Notes under the pieces: generated by a model
What the model saw: the letters and a program-made list of their open reading frames with translations, nothing else
Databases searched by the model: none
Told to the model about the DNA's origin: nothing
Shown here: in pieces, positions 34,480 to 46,523 of the stretch
How the letters are laid out: every line of letters begins with the position of its first letter
Numbering within the stretch: position 1 is the first letter of the stretch
NCBI GenBank assembly: GCA_030295235.1
Contig: AP026141.1
Location: forward strand, 372,001-436,000
DNA from: Fistulifera solaris
Lineage: Eukaryota > Bacillariophyta > Bacillariophyceae > Naviculales > Stauroneidaceae
Direction of reading: 5' to 3'
Length of the DNA: 64,000 bases
Translations under genes and position numbers: made by a program

Positions 34480-35148
34480 ATGTCCAACAACAACAATAGC
34501 AACGACGAGTATCAACAAGACGGCCCCGAAGCCCGTGAAATTGCCAAATACCTTCCGTACTTTCCCTTCAAAGGCATTCCTCGTTTTTACGATATCGGTG
34601 GTTTCTTGTACGAACCCGCCATCTTTCAACAGATTGTGGATATTTTTACGGCACGCTACCGTGGACTCGCCGTGGATTGCATTGCCGGATTGGATGCCCG
34701 AGGGTTTGTCCTCGGCCCACCCATTGCCTTGGCCTTACAAAAACCATTTGTGATGATGCGCAAGCAAGGCAAGATGCCCAATACTATTAGTAGTACTCAA
34801 TACGAAACCGAATACGGGAGTCGTTCCGGATTAACGGTACAACGGGATCGTATTCAACAAGGAATGCGTGTTCTCATTATTGATGATCTCGTGGCGACGG
34901 GGGGAACCTTGTCTTCGGCCATTACGTTAGTCAAAATGTTGGGGGGCATTCCGGTGGAGTGCGCCTGCGTCGTGGAGCTCAAAATGTTCATTGATCCCCC
35001 GAAGGAGAGTGGTTTGCCCAGTCGGACCGAACTCTTTCGCAAATTGGGACACGATCATGTCCCCATTTGGGGCTTGATTTCGGAAGATGTACTCACATTG
35101 GAAGCCCCGCTTCCGGAGGGATACGTCGATGATGGAGAAGAACACTAG
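34480..35148 (+). CDS. APRT: Adenine phosphoribosyltransferase
   Basis: 222 aa, no introns. The enzyme salvages adenine with PRPP to AMP. The PRPP-binding loop VLIIDDLVATGGT lies at residues 131-143. The family start YFPFKGIPRFYDIGGFL (residues about 27-43), DCIAGLDARGFVLGPPIALA and the flexible hood region MRKQGKMPNT (about 93-102) are all present. The N-terminus is short and polar (MSNNNNSND), and I see no organelle signal, so the protein is probably cytosolic. The gene converges on the DHHC gene, with a 74-bp tandem duplication in the gap. Confidence 0.92.
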   Translation: MSNNNNSNDEYQQDGPEAREIAKYLPYFPFKGIPRFYDIGGFLYEPAIFQQIVDIFTARYRGLAVDCIAGLDARGFVLGPPIALALQKPFVMMRKQGKMPNTISSTQYETEYGSRSGLTVQRDRIQQGMRVLIIDDLVATGGTLSSAITLVKMLGGIPVECACVVELKMFIDPPKESGLPSRTELFRKLGHDHVPIWGLISEDVLTLEAPLPEGYVDDGEEH

Positions 35149-35206
35149 TGATGATTGAATGAATCAATCAGCAGTTACTAGTAAAAATAATAAATATTGT
35201 TATTGA

Positions 35207-35354
35207 CTGGCAGGTGTATGTATGTCATAACCCTTCCAGAGGTACTTGCACATCACATCATACGTCGTCGCAATGGTAGCCTGGCAGGTGTATGTATGTC
35301 ATAACCCTTCCAGAGGTACTTGCACATCACATCATACGTCGTCGCAATGGTAGC
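35207..35354. repeat. Perfect 74-bp tandem duplication
   Basis: Bases 35207-35280 and 35281-35354 are identical, each beginning CTGGCAGGTGTATG and ending CAATGGTAGC. The repeat lies between the converging stops of APRT (35148) and the DHHC gene (35389), so it falls in 3' sequence and changes no protein. Perfect identity suggests a very recent duplication or an assembly duplication. Confidence 0.85.
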
Positions 35355-35388
35355 CCTTCCCTCGTCCCATCTCTGCACTAACTCTCCA

Positions 35389-36608
35389 TCACACGGACAT
35401 TCCGTAACTCGGCGCATCTTCCGATTGCTGCCACAGCATTTGTTCTCGTAACAACCGTTGCGGTGTACTAAATCCCATGACACGATCATAATCGGGAAAT
35501 TGCGGATCCGTTGGCAGCCACCACCAATACCAAGGATCTTGCCCAAAGATGTGCGCGAGCGGGATACTGTCTTCGACGGCCGTGTCCATGGTATTGGTGG
35601 CCTTCTTTTGAGACGATCAATCGTCCCAATGCCGGTCAATATGCCATACAACACATTCATGATCATGCTGCTCGTAAACAAAAAGGCGCCAATGGATAAG
35701 ACGGTCATGACACGGACCAACTGGGTCAGTACTACCGTAAAAACACAGGCTTCTTCGGCACAAAAGAAATAATTCCATCCAAACGTGAGTAATGAAGTGA
35801 CGGAACAGATCCAGGTATATAGGAGAAACAAGACAAAATGTTTCAAATTTCCCGCCCCAATACAGTTGTTCATCCACGGACAATGATGATCCATTCGACT
35901 GATACAACGATTGCAAATTCGACAATGATGCGAATGTGGTGGTTTGAAGGTTTGACATTGACTGCACATGGACAACTTGAGATCGGCTTGGTGTCGTTGG
36001 GCGGCCGTGGGGACGGCGGACGGTGGTACGGCGCCGGGGTCTGTTAACGAAGTTTTGACATGACACGCGAGGGCCAGGGCCGTCAAGACAGTGTAAAGAG
36101 GGCCAACGCGACGGGAATGCCCCCAGTCGCGGCCAACCACGTCATGGTGAGGGACGAATATCCCATCAAGATCCATACGATGAAAGTCATGATCGTCCCC
36201 GCCGGATCGTATCGATTCAACCATATGCCGTGTTCATCGGAAGTTCCAATCGAACAAGTCCAGGGTAAGTCATTGAAGGTATCTGTATAATAATAGGATG
36301 AATCATTTTGGTTGTTGTAATGAGGTTGACAACAGGTACTCGCTGCATTCCACAGTCGTTTTGGGAGAGGCAATTGTTTCGTCTTTTCGGGTAAAGCATG
36401 CAACGGTCCCAATCCACCGAACGTATACGATTCTAACCGTGGGGGTGCGTTCTTTTACGGATTAATTATGTGAGTGAGAAAGAAAAAAGTGCTGCTTCCT
36501 GACTCGTTTATCTCATTCGACACTCACCGGATCATCGCGATACGGAAGGTCTTGCCGTTGCCGCTGCCGAGTCGAATAATCATTCGTGGGACTGGAAGGT
36601 ATCATCAT
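35389..36608 (-). CDS. DHHC-type protein S-palmitoyltransferase
   Basis: Two exons, 36608-36528 and 36451-35389 (76-bp intron GTGAGT...AAAAG), give about 381 aa. The zinc-binding domain reads CSQCQTFKPPHSHHCRICNR, then MDHHCPWMNNCIG with the catalytic DHHC at residues about 215-218. Membrane helices lie before (FIVWILMGYSSLTMTWLAA and VALALFYTVLTALAL) and after it (FVLFLLYTWICSVTSLLTF, VMTVLSIGAFLFTSSMIM), the four-helix layout of the family. The C-terminus has PWYWWWLPTDPQFPDYDRVMG, common in PFA/ZDHHC members. Two positions break the frame and both lack one base: A3 at 36095-36097 (T in the gene) and T2 at 35603-35604 (A in the gene). The corrected exons sum to whole codons. It transfers palmitate to cysteines of membrane proteins in Golgi or other endomembranes. 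Confidence 0.85.
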
Positions 36609-36977
36609 GGTGATTTCCGAGGAATACACTCAATAGTCATGAATAATAATGAACTTTTCAAGTCGCCTTGGATGAAAAACTAAAAAATGCAAAAAACGGA
36701 TTGTCTAGAGGTGCCGAGACAGAAAAAGTCTTCTGAGATCGTACTGGTACTATAATACATAGGTTTGAAACGAAAATAAAATCGTTGCGGTATCCACTTT
36801 TGTACATTCAGGTTTAGAGTAGATGCAGGCGTTGAAAACCGCATCCGGTCTCTCGCTCGAAAGTCGACGAAACAGCCATTTGATTGCTTCTCCTACCGGT
36901 AAGGTTTACAACGGATCGATTGCTATTAAAACTAATTCTTCTCCTCCCCGAATGATATCAACAACGGCGTTTGCGAA
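36609..36977. other. Divergent intergenic region
   Basis: Between the starts of the DHHC gene and the p115-like gene. Nothing else recognised. Confidence 0.4.
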
Positions 36978-39900
36978 ATGACAGAACCCGTAAATATTAC
37001 ATTACTGCTCGATCGGTTTCTTTCCGCGAGTACCGCCGCCGACGTGCAAAATGCTCTCGAACATGTGTTATCGGCTTTACAGGATCCCTCCGCGACGGAG
37101 GCTCTTCTCGCCGAACCCGATGTCCTCAAAGGAATCATCAAATTACTGGCGACACAATCGTACAAAAATGTTGGGGTCGAAGACGGAGACACTCTCTGTG
37201 CTCGAATTTTGTGGCAAATTCTACAAACATCATCCGACACGGCCAAGACGTTGTTGCAACGTCCGGAACTGGCGCTCATCGAAGTCTTGATGGATGTCGC
37301 CGCAACCAACGATGACGACGACAGCATCGAACGGTCTTCTTATACACGCGTTTTGTGTTTGCAATCGCTCGAAAAGTTGTGTCACAAAGCTCCACAACTC
37401 GCGCAACAACAATTGTTGCAAGCCCCGAATGGGTTGCATCGATTGGGGGAATTGTTGCATTGCGCCGATTTGGCCGTTCGAAATCAAGCCCTACTGGTCG
37501 CGCACTTTTGTGCGGCGTGGCCGGCCGTCAGTCAAGTCTGGATCTTTCTCAATATTGTGCCTACTTTGTTGCAAGTGGCGCTGCAAGAAGGGGGATTGCA
37601 AAATGGGACCGTTGTCGTGCAGGACTGTTTGCGGTTGTTGGGGAATTTGTTGCGACACGATAGTTCCATGGCAGAACTGGTTTTCCAAGAACAGTCGTTG
37701 GCGCCGCAATTGTCGGTCTTGTTGGATTTACGCCTCGGAACCGAATTTGTGCATCCCGTTCCGAAAAAGAAAAAAATCGAGCCGCTCTTGTCGCGCAAAA
37801 AACCAGTGGATGATTTGGATGATCTTTTGATGGAGCGAAGTAGCAATCCAGAATCTTCCTCGGACGAGGAAATTGTATTACCACGCCTCACGCGCGATGA
37901 AGAAAAAGTCATTCATGCTGTTTTGGATATTCTGGAATTAGTTTTGGAGAATAACAAGGTGCGTCAAGCGATTTGTACGCAGGATTTAGCGTCGATGGTG
38001 TGGGAATTGGGATTGGTCAATTTCCCTCCCCGGGAGTCGCCGCGCCTTGTGCGTATCCTAGTGCCAGCTTACAACAACGGGCTTTGCAAATTACCGCACG
38101 ATACTTGAATGATCCCATATTACTGCAAAATCACAATGCTCTCCATCGGTTGTTGCATTTGGTGTGTATGGGAGGTATACCCAAGGATCGGGAGGCCAAA
38201 TTGGGTGTCTCGCAATCAGCGTTGCATCTGCTGCGTCAGACGGTGTCTCCGGAGCAGGCGCAGGAAATGTTACTCAACACCTTGGCGCCTCCTCTCACGG
38301 AGGATGAGACACCGGATTTGACACCGGTTCAACGACTTCTCATTACCGTCGAGAACAATTTGGGAGCGCCACCGGATACCGGCCGTACGGTACTACTCGT
38401 GGGATCGACGTGTGCTTTGTCACTTTTTTTGGTCGATACCGCCAGTCGCGAAATGATGGTGCGGTTGATGGATTCCGGGTTGTTGCCTTCGATCTTGGAA
38501 TTGTTACCGAAGGAATCCGATGCTCTGGTTACATTGGTGTTGTTGCGGTTTTTGTGTCAATGGATGGATGGATCTCCGTTGGTGGTGCAATCGATTCTGG
38601 GGGCACCGCAAAGCGCGACGACATGGGCGGCCTTGTTGGAATCGAAGGATACAACCATTGCAGCATACGCATCACTGTTGTTGGGAATGGCGTTGAATCA
38701 GATGACCGACCAGCAAGATGTCACGAAATATGGAGGATGGACCCGTGAGGGTATTTTGAGTATTTTCAAACATTCCTTGAACTTGTTCCTGTCGCGGTTG
38801 GACGAGCTTGGTAGCAATCCAACCATGTGGTCGTTTTGTCCTTTAGAACGCAAAGTCTGGATGGAGGAGTTTCAAGCCAATGTTTGGACAGTGCGGAAAC
38901 GGTTGGTGGCGGAAATGACGGTGCATAGCGAGCCGAGCGATGAGATCTCGTCGATGCAGGCGTTGATTGAGAAGCAATCCAGTGAACTGGAAGAACTTCG
39001 TCAGGAATTAAAATCTTCGAAGCAGAGTCTAGTTCAACAAGGTACGTTTTCATCGCATCTTGATCTCTCTCTCTTATTGTTTTTTCTCACCGGCTTTCCT
39101 AGAAAAGGAATTGTCCCATTGGAAAGTTAGGGCCGAAAGCACTCCTACACAGCTAGACGAATTGCTCAATCAATCCACGTCGCGAAATATAGAATTAGAG
39201 CAAAAAGTAGAAGAGTTGGAACAGTTCCTTCATCAGGTCAAAGCGGAGCATGCTGCTGAAATAAGCCGAAATACTGAACTTGTAGAGTCATTGCAAGCCG
39301 AAGTAAATAGTTCCTTGCAGAATGAAACCCAAACCCGGGAAGACTTGGAGACCATGCAAGGAGAAATGACTGCGTTAAGCCAAGCTTACGCTATTCTTGA
39401 GGCAGAATATCGTCGTCAAAGTGAGCTTCTGTCAACGAGTACAACCGGAGTCGAAGGCAGCGAACAAAGCGCTCATCGACACCCAGGTGAAGAGTCACAG
39501 AAAGACTTGTCACGTGGAAACTCAACGGAGGTAGCTATTCTTCGTGCTGAAAATACAAGATTGAAGAATGATATGAAGGTGGCCGAGGATTGGATGGCTA
39601 TGGCTCATCAAAAGCTCAGTGAAATACTGACCGAGAATAATGCATTGAAAGGGGAGGTGTCGTCGCTCAGAGGACAAGTACAACCTCTCGGTGACCAAAA
39701 TGCAGCCTTACAGCAAGAATTGAATTTGTTGCGCGAATCGTGTGCCTCTTCGAGCAATGAAGATTTGCGAGTCATTATATCTCAGACTTTGCAACAAATG
39801 GAATTAGAGAAAAAACTGAGAGAAGAAGCCGAGTCAGAAGTCATTCAAATTCGTGAAGTGCTGCAAAAGGCCGAGAAAGACAAATCGGATCTGGAGCAGC

Positions 39901-42900
39901 GCGTGAGTGATATGAATCAAGTGTTTACTCCCGAAAACGCCGTCACTCTTAGTGACAGCCAATGTAAAACGTTGTCGGGCGAGAGTGCCACAGTGGATCT
40001 TCATGAAGAAGTTGAAGCAGTGCGAAAGGAACTTGCATCTGTGCTTAAAAGAGAGGAGGAGGCAATCAACAATCGCGACGCACGAATAAATGAGCTCGAG
40101 TCTCGTCTCGCAGAAAGTAATTATCCCTCTGAAGAGCTTCTGAGACGGGATAAAGAGATAGAGGAGCTTAAGCAACTTACCCATGTTGCCCAGGAGTGGA
40201 TGGATAACGCCATCGAGCAGTACCGCGCACTGCAGCAAGAAAAAGAAGCTTTATTGTCGGAAAAAGCTAATTTAACTAGCCAGTTGAGCGAGCTGGATAA
40301 CCAGATTAAAACCCTCACTCTGTCCAATTCCATGACGACAGCACAACCCGATCTACAGGCCGTAACATTTGCTTTGCAAGAGAAGGAATCTCTTCTCAGT
40401 GAATCCAGGGCGTCCCTTTCAGAAATGCAAGCTAGCCTTATAGAAAAAGAAAGTTGTCTTGATTCGTTGAGGCTTGAACTTCAGTCAGCCAATGACGAAA
40501 TTCAACGCAAGTGCTCGGAGTTAGAGTCACTGAGGCAAAATAGTAGTGATGCAGCGAATGAAAGCCAACATTTGCGTGACCAAGCCGAGGCGCTAACGTC
40601 GCGCGAGCAAGAATTATGCAAAGAAATTGACGGTCTTCGAAATGGGCAATCGTCAAAGCAAGATTTGATCGAAGGTCTTCGTATTGAGAATAACTCCAGC
40701 CAAGCTAATCTCCTCCTTCAAATTGAGGAGTACAAGACAATGGTGAGAAATCTGGAAGCACAGCTGTCCGAACAGGAATCCGACTCAAGTGAAATGGTAA
40801 AAGAATGGGAGACAACGTACAATGACTTAGAAAAACGTCACATGGAGGTCCTTGATGAGAAGCAGAAACTAGAAGTTCTTTGTAACGCAAAAGACGCGCG
40901 AATATATGAGCTGCAAGACGATAACCAGAGCAAGGATGACAAGCTGAACGAGCTGGCTACTCAGTTGGAGAAGAAGACCCACATCATCTCGTCCACAAAT
41001 AATGTTGATGCCGGTGGGGATGAGAACCGTGAGGACAAGGACGCGACGATCAAAACTCTTTCCGATGAAGTAGAGACTTTGAAACAGCAGTTGCAGGCCA
41101 TGGACGCAGAGTCGGTGGATGCGATTTCTCGCTGGCAGGCTTCCTATACTGATTTGGAAGCACGTTACTTGGAGCTGTGCAACTCCAAGGAGACGCCTGC
41201 TGTCGATGGAAAAGATGCCGTACAGCTTGGCATTGACGAGGGTCCCGTTGATCGTGTGTCTGAGCTGGCTGCTCAGGTGACAAGCCTGCAACAGCAGCTG
41301 GCGGATGCCGAAAGTGAATCGGCGGCAGTAGTGGCGAGGTGGCAGGAAGCTTACGCTGAGTTGGAAGAAAAGGTCCGTGTCGCTTCCACTGACGAATCTG
41401 GTTTGGGTGCTGACGTGCAGGCTAGTAATGACGGCTTGGCGGATCCTGTATCTGAGCTGAGTGCTCTGGTTACGAGTCTGCAAGAGCAGCTGAGAGAAGC
41501 CGATGTTGAACACACTGCTGTTTTGGAGAAATGGCAGCAAGGATATGCCGAATTAGAAGAGAAGGTCCGCATTATGTCGTCCGCAAAGAATGTCGATGCC
41601 GGTGGGGATGAGAACCGTGAGGACAAGGACGCGGCGATCAAAACTCTTTCCGATGAAGTAGAGACTTTGAAACAGCAGTTGCAGGCCATGGACGCAGAGT
41701 CGGTGGATGCGATTTCTCGCTGGCAGGCTTCCTATACTGATTTGGAAGCACGTTACTTGGAGCTGTGCAACTCCAAGGAGACGCCTGCTGTCGATGGAAA
41801 AGATGCCGTACAGCTTGGCATTGACGAGGGTCCCGTTGATCGTGTGTCTGAGCTGGCTGCTCAGGTGACAAGCCTGCAACAGCAGCTGGCGGATGCCGAA
41901 AGTGAATCGGCGGCAGTAGTGGCGAGGTGGCAGGAAGCTTACGCTGAGTTGGAAGAAAAGGTCCGTGTCGCTTCCACTGACGAATCTGGTTTGGGTGCTG
42001 ACGTGCAGGCTAGTAATGACGGCTTGGCGGATCCTGTATCTGAGCTGAGTGCTCTGGTTACGAGTCTGCAAGAGCAGCTGAGAGAAGCCGATGTTGAACA
42101 CACTGCTGTTTTGGAGAAATGGCAGCAAGGATATGCCGAATTAGAAGAGAAGGTCCGCATTATGTCGTCCGCAAAGAATGTCGATGCCGGTGGGGATGAG
42201 AACCGTGAGGACAAGGACGCGGCGATCAAAACTCTTTCCGATGAAGTAGAGACTTTGAAACAGCAGTTGCAGGCCATGGACGCAGAGTCGGTGGATGCGA
42301 TTTCTCGCTGGCAGGCTTCCTATACTGATTTGGAAGCACGTTACTTGGAGCTGTGCAACTCCAAGGAGACGCCTGCTGTCGATGGAAAAGATGCCGTACA
42401 GCTTGGCATTGACGAGGGTCCCGTTGATCGTGTGTCTGAGCTGGCTGCTCAGGTGACAAGCCTGCAACAGCAGCTGACGGATGCCGAAAGTGAATCGGCG
42501 GCAGTAGTGGCGAGGTGGCAGGAAGCTTACGCCGAGTTGGAAGAAAAGGTCCGCGTTTTGTCCTCCGACAATAATCTCGAAAGGGAGCGATATGATAAGG
42601 TTTCTAATGAAATTGCTTTGCTTCGTTCGCATTTACTTGAACAGGAGACTGAGGCACAAAATGCAATCAGGCAGTGGGAACTGTCCTACGCAGAGCTTGA
42701 AGAGCGATTGCTTAAAGTTACAAAAGAAATTGATTGTGCACTATCATCAGGTTCTCCAGGCATTGTCAACCATTCTTTTCTTGAGTCTGCTGCTGTTACA
42801 AAAAGTATGAAAGACAACGTCGCAGATACTCAGGGAACTATGGGCGATAACAATGTGCTCGATGCTTTACGTGAACGGGAGGAACGTATAACTGAATTGA

Positions 42901-45900
42901 CAAATGAGGTGTCTCTTTTGCAGCGAGAGCTGTTTGAAAGCGAAGAAGAAGCTGCTAATGCCATTTCTATATGGGAGCAATCGTACGCAAACCTAGAAGC
43001 AGAGCTACAATTAGCCAAGAAGAATAATAGTGAAAGAAACGATAGTGAGGATGTGGATGACAGAGATAGCTTGCTGACAAAATGACAATTCACATCGCGA
43101 CACTGAACGAGCAGCTTTTATTCTATCGGACGCAAACACCACCACTAGCGGCAATCGATAAAAATGACCGAGTGAATTCCGAAGTTGTCGACTCACCAGC
43201 CAATATCAAGGATGCTAGCGTAACGCAACTCGAGGATTTGCATGAAAAAGACGCCGATGAAGCTTTCGCGGAACAGCGATCCGATGAAGGACCTGAAGAA
43301 ACGATTTTAAGTAGCTTGCACGCAGAAGTAAATAGACTACAGTGCGATATCAAAGTCATGCAGGAAGAAAAACAAACATCAGTGGCTGAATTACAAGAAC
43401 GTTTGGCATTGGCAACATCAGAGATGGTCGAGACTAAACAACAACTTGGCCTATTAAAGACAGAACTCGAACAAAATAAGCTTCAAGCGAATGAAAAGGC
43501 AGAGTTCATCAAGCAATTAAATCTAGAACGAGACCTACTGAGTGAGTCTCTTAGGCGACTTGAGGATCAGTACGAAAAAGATGTCCTCGCTTTCAATGTG
43601 GAACGCAAAAATTGGAAGATGACCTTTCTAGCACACAAAAGAGCTCAACACGAAGACAACGCAAGCGGAGAAGCTAACCAACGATGTAAGAGAATGCCAG
43701 GAAGCGCTAATTCAAATGGAGTTAAAAATGAAGGGAGCAGACGAGGAAGTCAGACTTCGAATTCTACTTGACGAGAAAACGGCGGCCATGGTATTGTTGG
43801 AGGAGGATCTCAAACTCAAGACGTCTGCGCTTCAAAGCCGAAGTGGTGAGTGGGAGAATGCGAAGCAGCGAGAGGCTGGTAAGTCGTTGATGGTCGAGAG
43901 ATTATTTATTTTCATTTGCGCTAATCTTGTCCCGCATAGAACTGGAGAGAGAAATCTCCCGTCTTCAGTCAGAGTTGTCGGACCAAGAGGAAGAAGCGGA
44001 AATAGCAATAGCAAGCTGGGAGACACGCTGCGAGGAGTTAGAAGAGCTATGTAAATTTTCACAGGATGACAAAGATAGACTCAATGACGCGTTGGAACAG
44101 GCCCGTACTTTTGAAACAAGACTTCGAGAGACAGAGGAGCTTTTCAATGCACGACTCGAAACCGCCATATCCGAGCACGATCGAGTACAAAAGGCCTTAG
44201 CTGACACCTTACGTCTCCAAACACAAGCCGAACATGAGAGACTGGAACTGATTGCCAATACTCTACAAAACGAGAAGGCAGTGCTTATAGCTGAACGAGA
44301 CAACCTTGCAACACGAGTCGCGGAATTGGATGACGAGGTGCTCGAGTCAAGAGATGCAATGCGCTTTTCCATAACGAATGGCATGTCTGATAAGGCATTT
44401 GAGATCGCCACTCAGTCTCTGCTTGAACAGCTCAATCAGATGAGGCGAAGAAGCTGCGTTAAACGCAGCTAGCTTAGACACGGAGCGACGGGATCGCCAA
44501 GCGGCCGAGGAAGAGGTGAGGCGGTTAAGAACCGATCTTGCCCTTATTCTTGGAATGGAAGATGGCAACGAAAATTTCGCGGAAATTCAGAAGCTTACAC
44601 TGGAAACGAAAGGGTACATTCAAAGGAAGGAGGCAGCTGAGATTCAATCGCTTCGGTCATCGCTGGAGCGAGCTCAAACCGAATTGTTTGGATCCAAGGC
44701 GTCGGAGATGGAATCGAAAGAACTTTCCGCGAAGGCAAATATACAAGCGTCCGCACTCGAACAAGAGTTAATGACATCGAAGAACGATTTCCAGTATCTG
44801 GTGAAGACAATGGAGGAGATGAGGGAAGCGGAATTGTCCCGTCGAGTTTCTTTCGAGTATCGTATCAACTCACTTGAAAATGACAAGGCAATGCTTAAAA
44901 AGATCCACGCTACCGAGATGGACAATCTTCGAAACGAACTAAATCAGGTTTGCATAGAGCGCGATCGTCTGTTTGTATCCCTCAAGGATAGCGAAAAGAG
45001 CAAAGAAGCGCTGATGCTTGCACCCAACCGTGCCCAGTTATCAAACTTGAATGAGGATACGGACTTGAATGCTGAACTAGAGATTTTAAAAATTGAGAAG
45101 GCCCGGCTTTTCGCTGCTACGGCCGACGAAACATTACAATTTGAGCGTCGTTTGCGTGCCGCAGTTGCAGCTGAACGATCATCATCCGAAGCGGACCTCA
45201 TCCTCGAAAAAGAATTGCGACTTGCTGCTGAGAGATCGGTCGATGCACTGAAACACGAACTCGAACAAATGCAAGTTAATTTGGGTCGACCTTTCGATCC
45301 AGACGACGGGTTATCAGCAAGTGAGGCAATTCCAACGTCACATGAAATGAAAGAGTTAAAGACGCAAATTGAAAGTCTATTGATGGAAAAGAGAAACTGG
45401 AATTGCAAGTCAATACCATCAAGGCAGAATCACAACGGCGAATAGAGGAGCTAACCCGCGAGTGCCGGGAGGTTAAATCGGAAGCTCTGCGAGTCGAGAG
45501 AGATAATCTGTTTGAGGCGGAGTTGCAAGCAGAAATGTCTCATGTTCAAAATAACGTCTCCTTTCGAAGAAACGAGATTGATGCGGAGGAAAGTCAGGGC
45601 ATTTTTGAAGAGAAAAAGGATGCAATGCAGCTGGAGCATCTACACAGACTCTATGAAGCAATAAAAGATCAAAAGGAAACCATAGAAGAGGAAAGGAGTG
45701 TCTATTTCGAGCTACTCGCCGAGCAAGATGACCTTCTCGCTCTTTTGGCACAGCAAGATCTTACGGAATCATGTCTGAAAGCTGCTCTTCGTCGCTTGGG
45801 CGGTGATGAAGCCGTGGAAGAAGCTGCACAAGAAGCCAGACAAAGAGCTGAGGCAAAATACGGGAAATACATCGAAGTGTCGGCTGTTGAATCGACCTAG
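36978..45900 (+). CDS. Giant p115/Uso1-like tethering protein with very long coiled coil
   Basis: Three exons, 36978-39041, 39103-43878 and 43940-45900 (two 61-bp introns), give about 2,933 aa. Residues 1 to roughly 650 form an armadillo-like head of the Uso1/p115 type: WIFLNIVPTLLQVALQEGG, VVVQDCLRLLGNLLRHDSS and ITARYLNDPILLQNHNALH. p115 tethers COPI/COPII vesicles at the Golgi. After about residue 690 the protein is almost pure coiled coil for 2,200 residues, several times longer than in animals or yeast, and contains near-identical 196-residue repeats (see separate entry). Five homopolymer sites shift the frame: C4 38029-38032 (one short), A4 43079-43082 (short), A4 43637-43640 (long), G2 44444-44445 (long) and A4 45387-45390 (short). 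With these, the sum is exactly 2,934 codons. No GRIP or other C-terminal Golgi domain is visible. Confidence 0.8.
40989..42554 (+). repeat. 588-bp in-frame tandem repeat inside the p115-like gene, about 2.7 copies
   Basis: Copies start at 40989, 41577 and 42165, exactly 588 bp (196 codons) apart; the third is cut after about 390 bp. The copies differ by only a handful of bases, such as ACAAATAATGTT versus GCAAAGAATGTC at the start of copy 1. Each unit itself holds three diverged modules of about 60-70 residues built around L..QL..ae.es..av..RWQ..YAeLE, so this is a repeat of repeats. Diverged modules of the same kind lie before and after the block (KEWETTYNDLE, RQWELSYAELEERL, SIWEQSYANLEAEL, ASWETRCEELEEL). 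Confidence 0.9.
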
Positions 45901-46523
45901 TGATTTCTTCAATTCAATCTCCCATTTTGGAATGCATTCAGTCAACAAACGGGCCTAATCTTCGCAAGTCATCCAAACGAAATTTAATATTACGAGATAG
46001 ACCTTAGCTTCCCAACTGACTCACTTGAATTAGGTTCCTATGTGTATCATCACGTTAAAAAGCAAGAACTAACCCAGATACGGTTTACCTAGAGATCAGC
46101 TTGAATAGGCGTTGGGGACGTTGCCAACGAGGCAACCTGAGGCAACGACGTCATCTGTACCGAGTGGCAGACAGACGTCGAACAAAGACTGCAAACTGCA
46201 AAATAACAAGATGCGCCATCCACAAAACTTTCATCACAACAACATAAAAACAAGACCGATCACTTAATTTCGAAAAAATATACTATAATACTTGCATTCA
46301 CCAGCTACGAAACATAACTTGTAACAATCATTTATCGAGATCATCCCCATTTGCGGACTTGAGCGTTCCCTTGGTAGTTTGCTGATTGTTTTTCTTCCGT
46401 CGCGAACTCGTGATTGCGGCGCCAAGAATTTCGGAGGTGAAACAATAGTTATGTTTTGCCAATAGACAACCTATCTTCAAGACGAAACAGCAAATCGCCT
46501 CGTTCGGAAAACAAGAAGTCGCG
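45901..46523. other. Intergenic region
   Basis: No gene seen. A short hairpin, GTTGCC-AACGA-GGCAAC, lies at 46120-46136 near further GAGGCAAC copies; its meaning is unclear. Confidence 0.4.

Noticed and set aside
40869-42632. Three minus-strand frames of 163-223 codons with near-identical sequence
   Set aside because: They are antisense copies of the 588-bp coding repeat and recur only because the repeat recurs.
46120-46136. Small hairpin as a regulatory element
   Set aside because: A six-base stem with five-base loop is too common to claim a role; only noted in the region entry.
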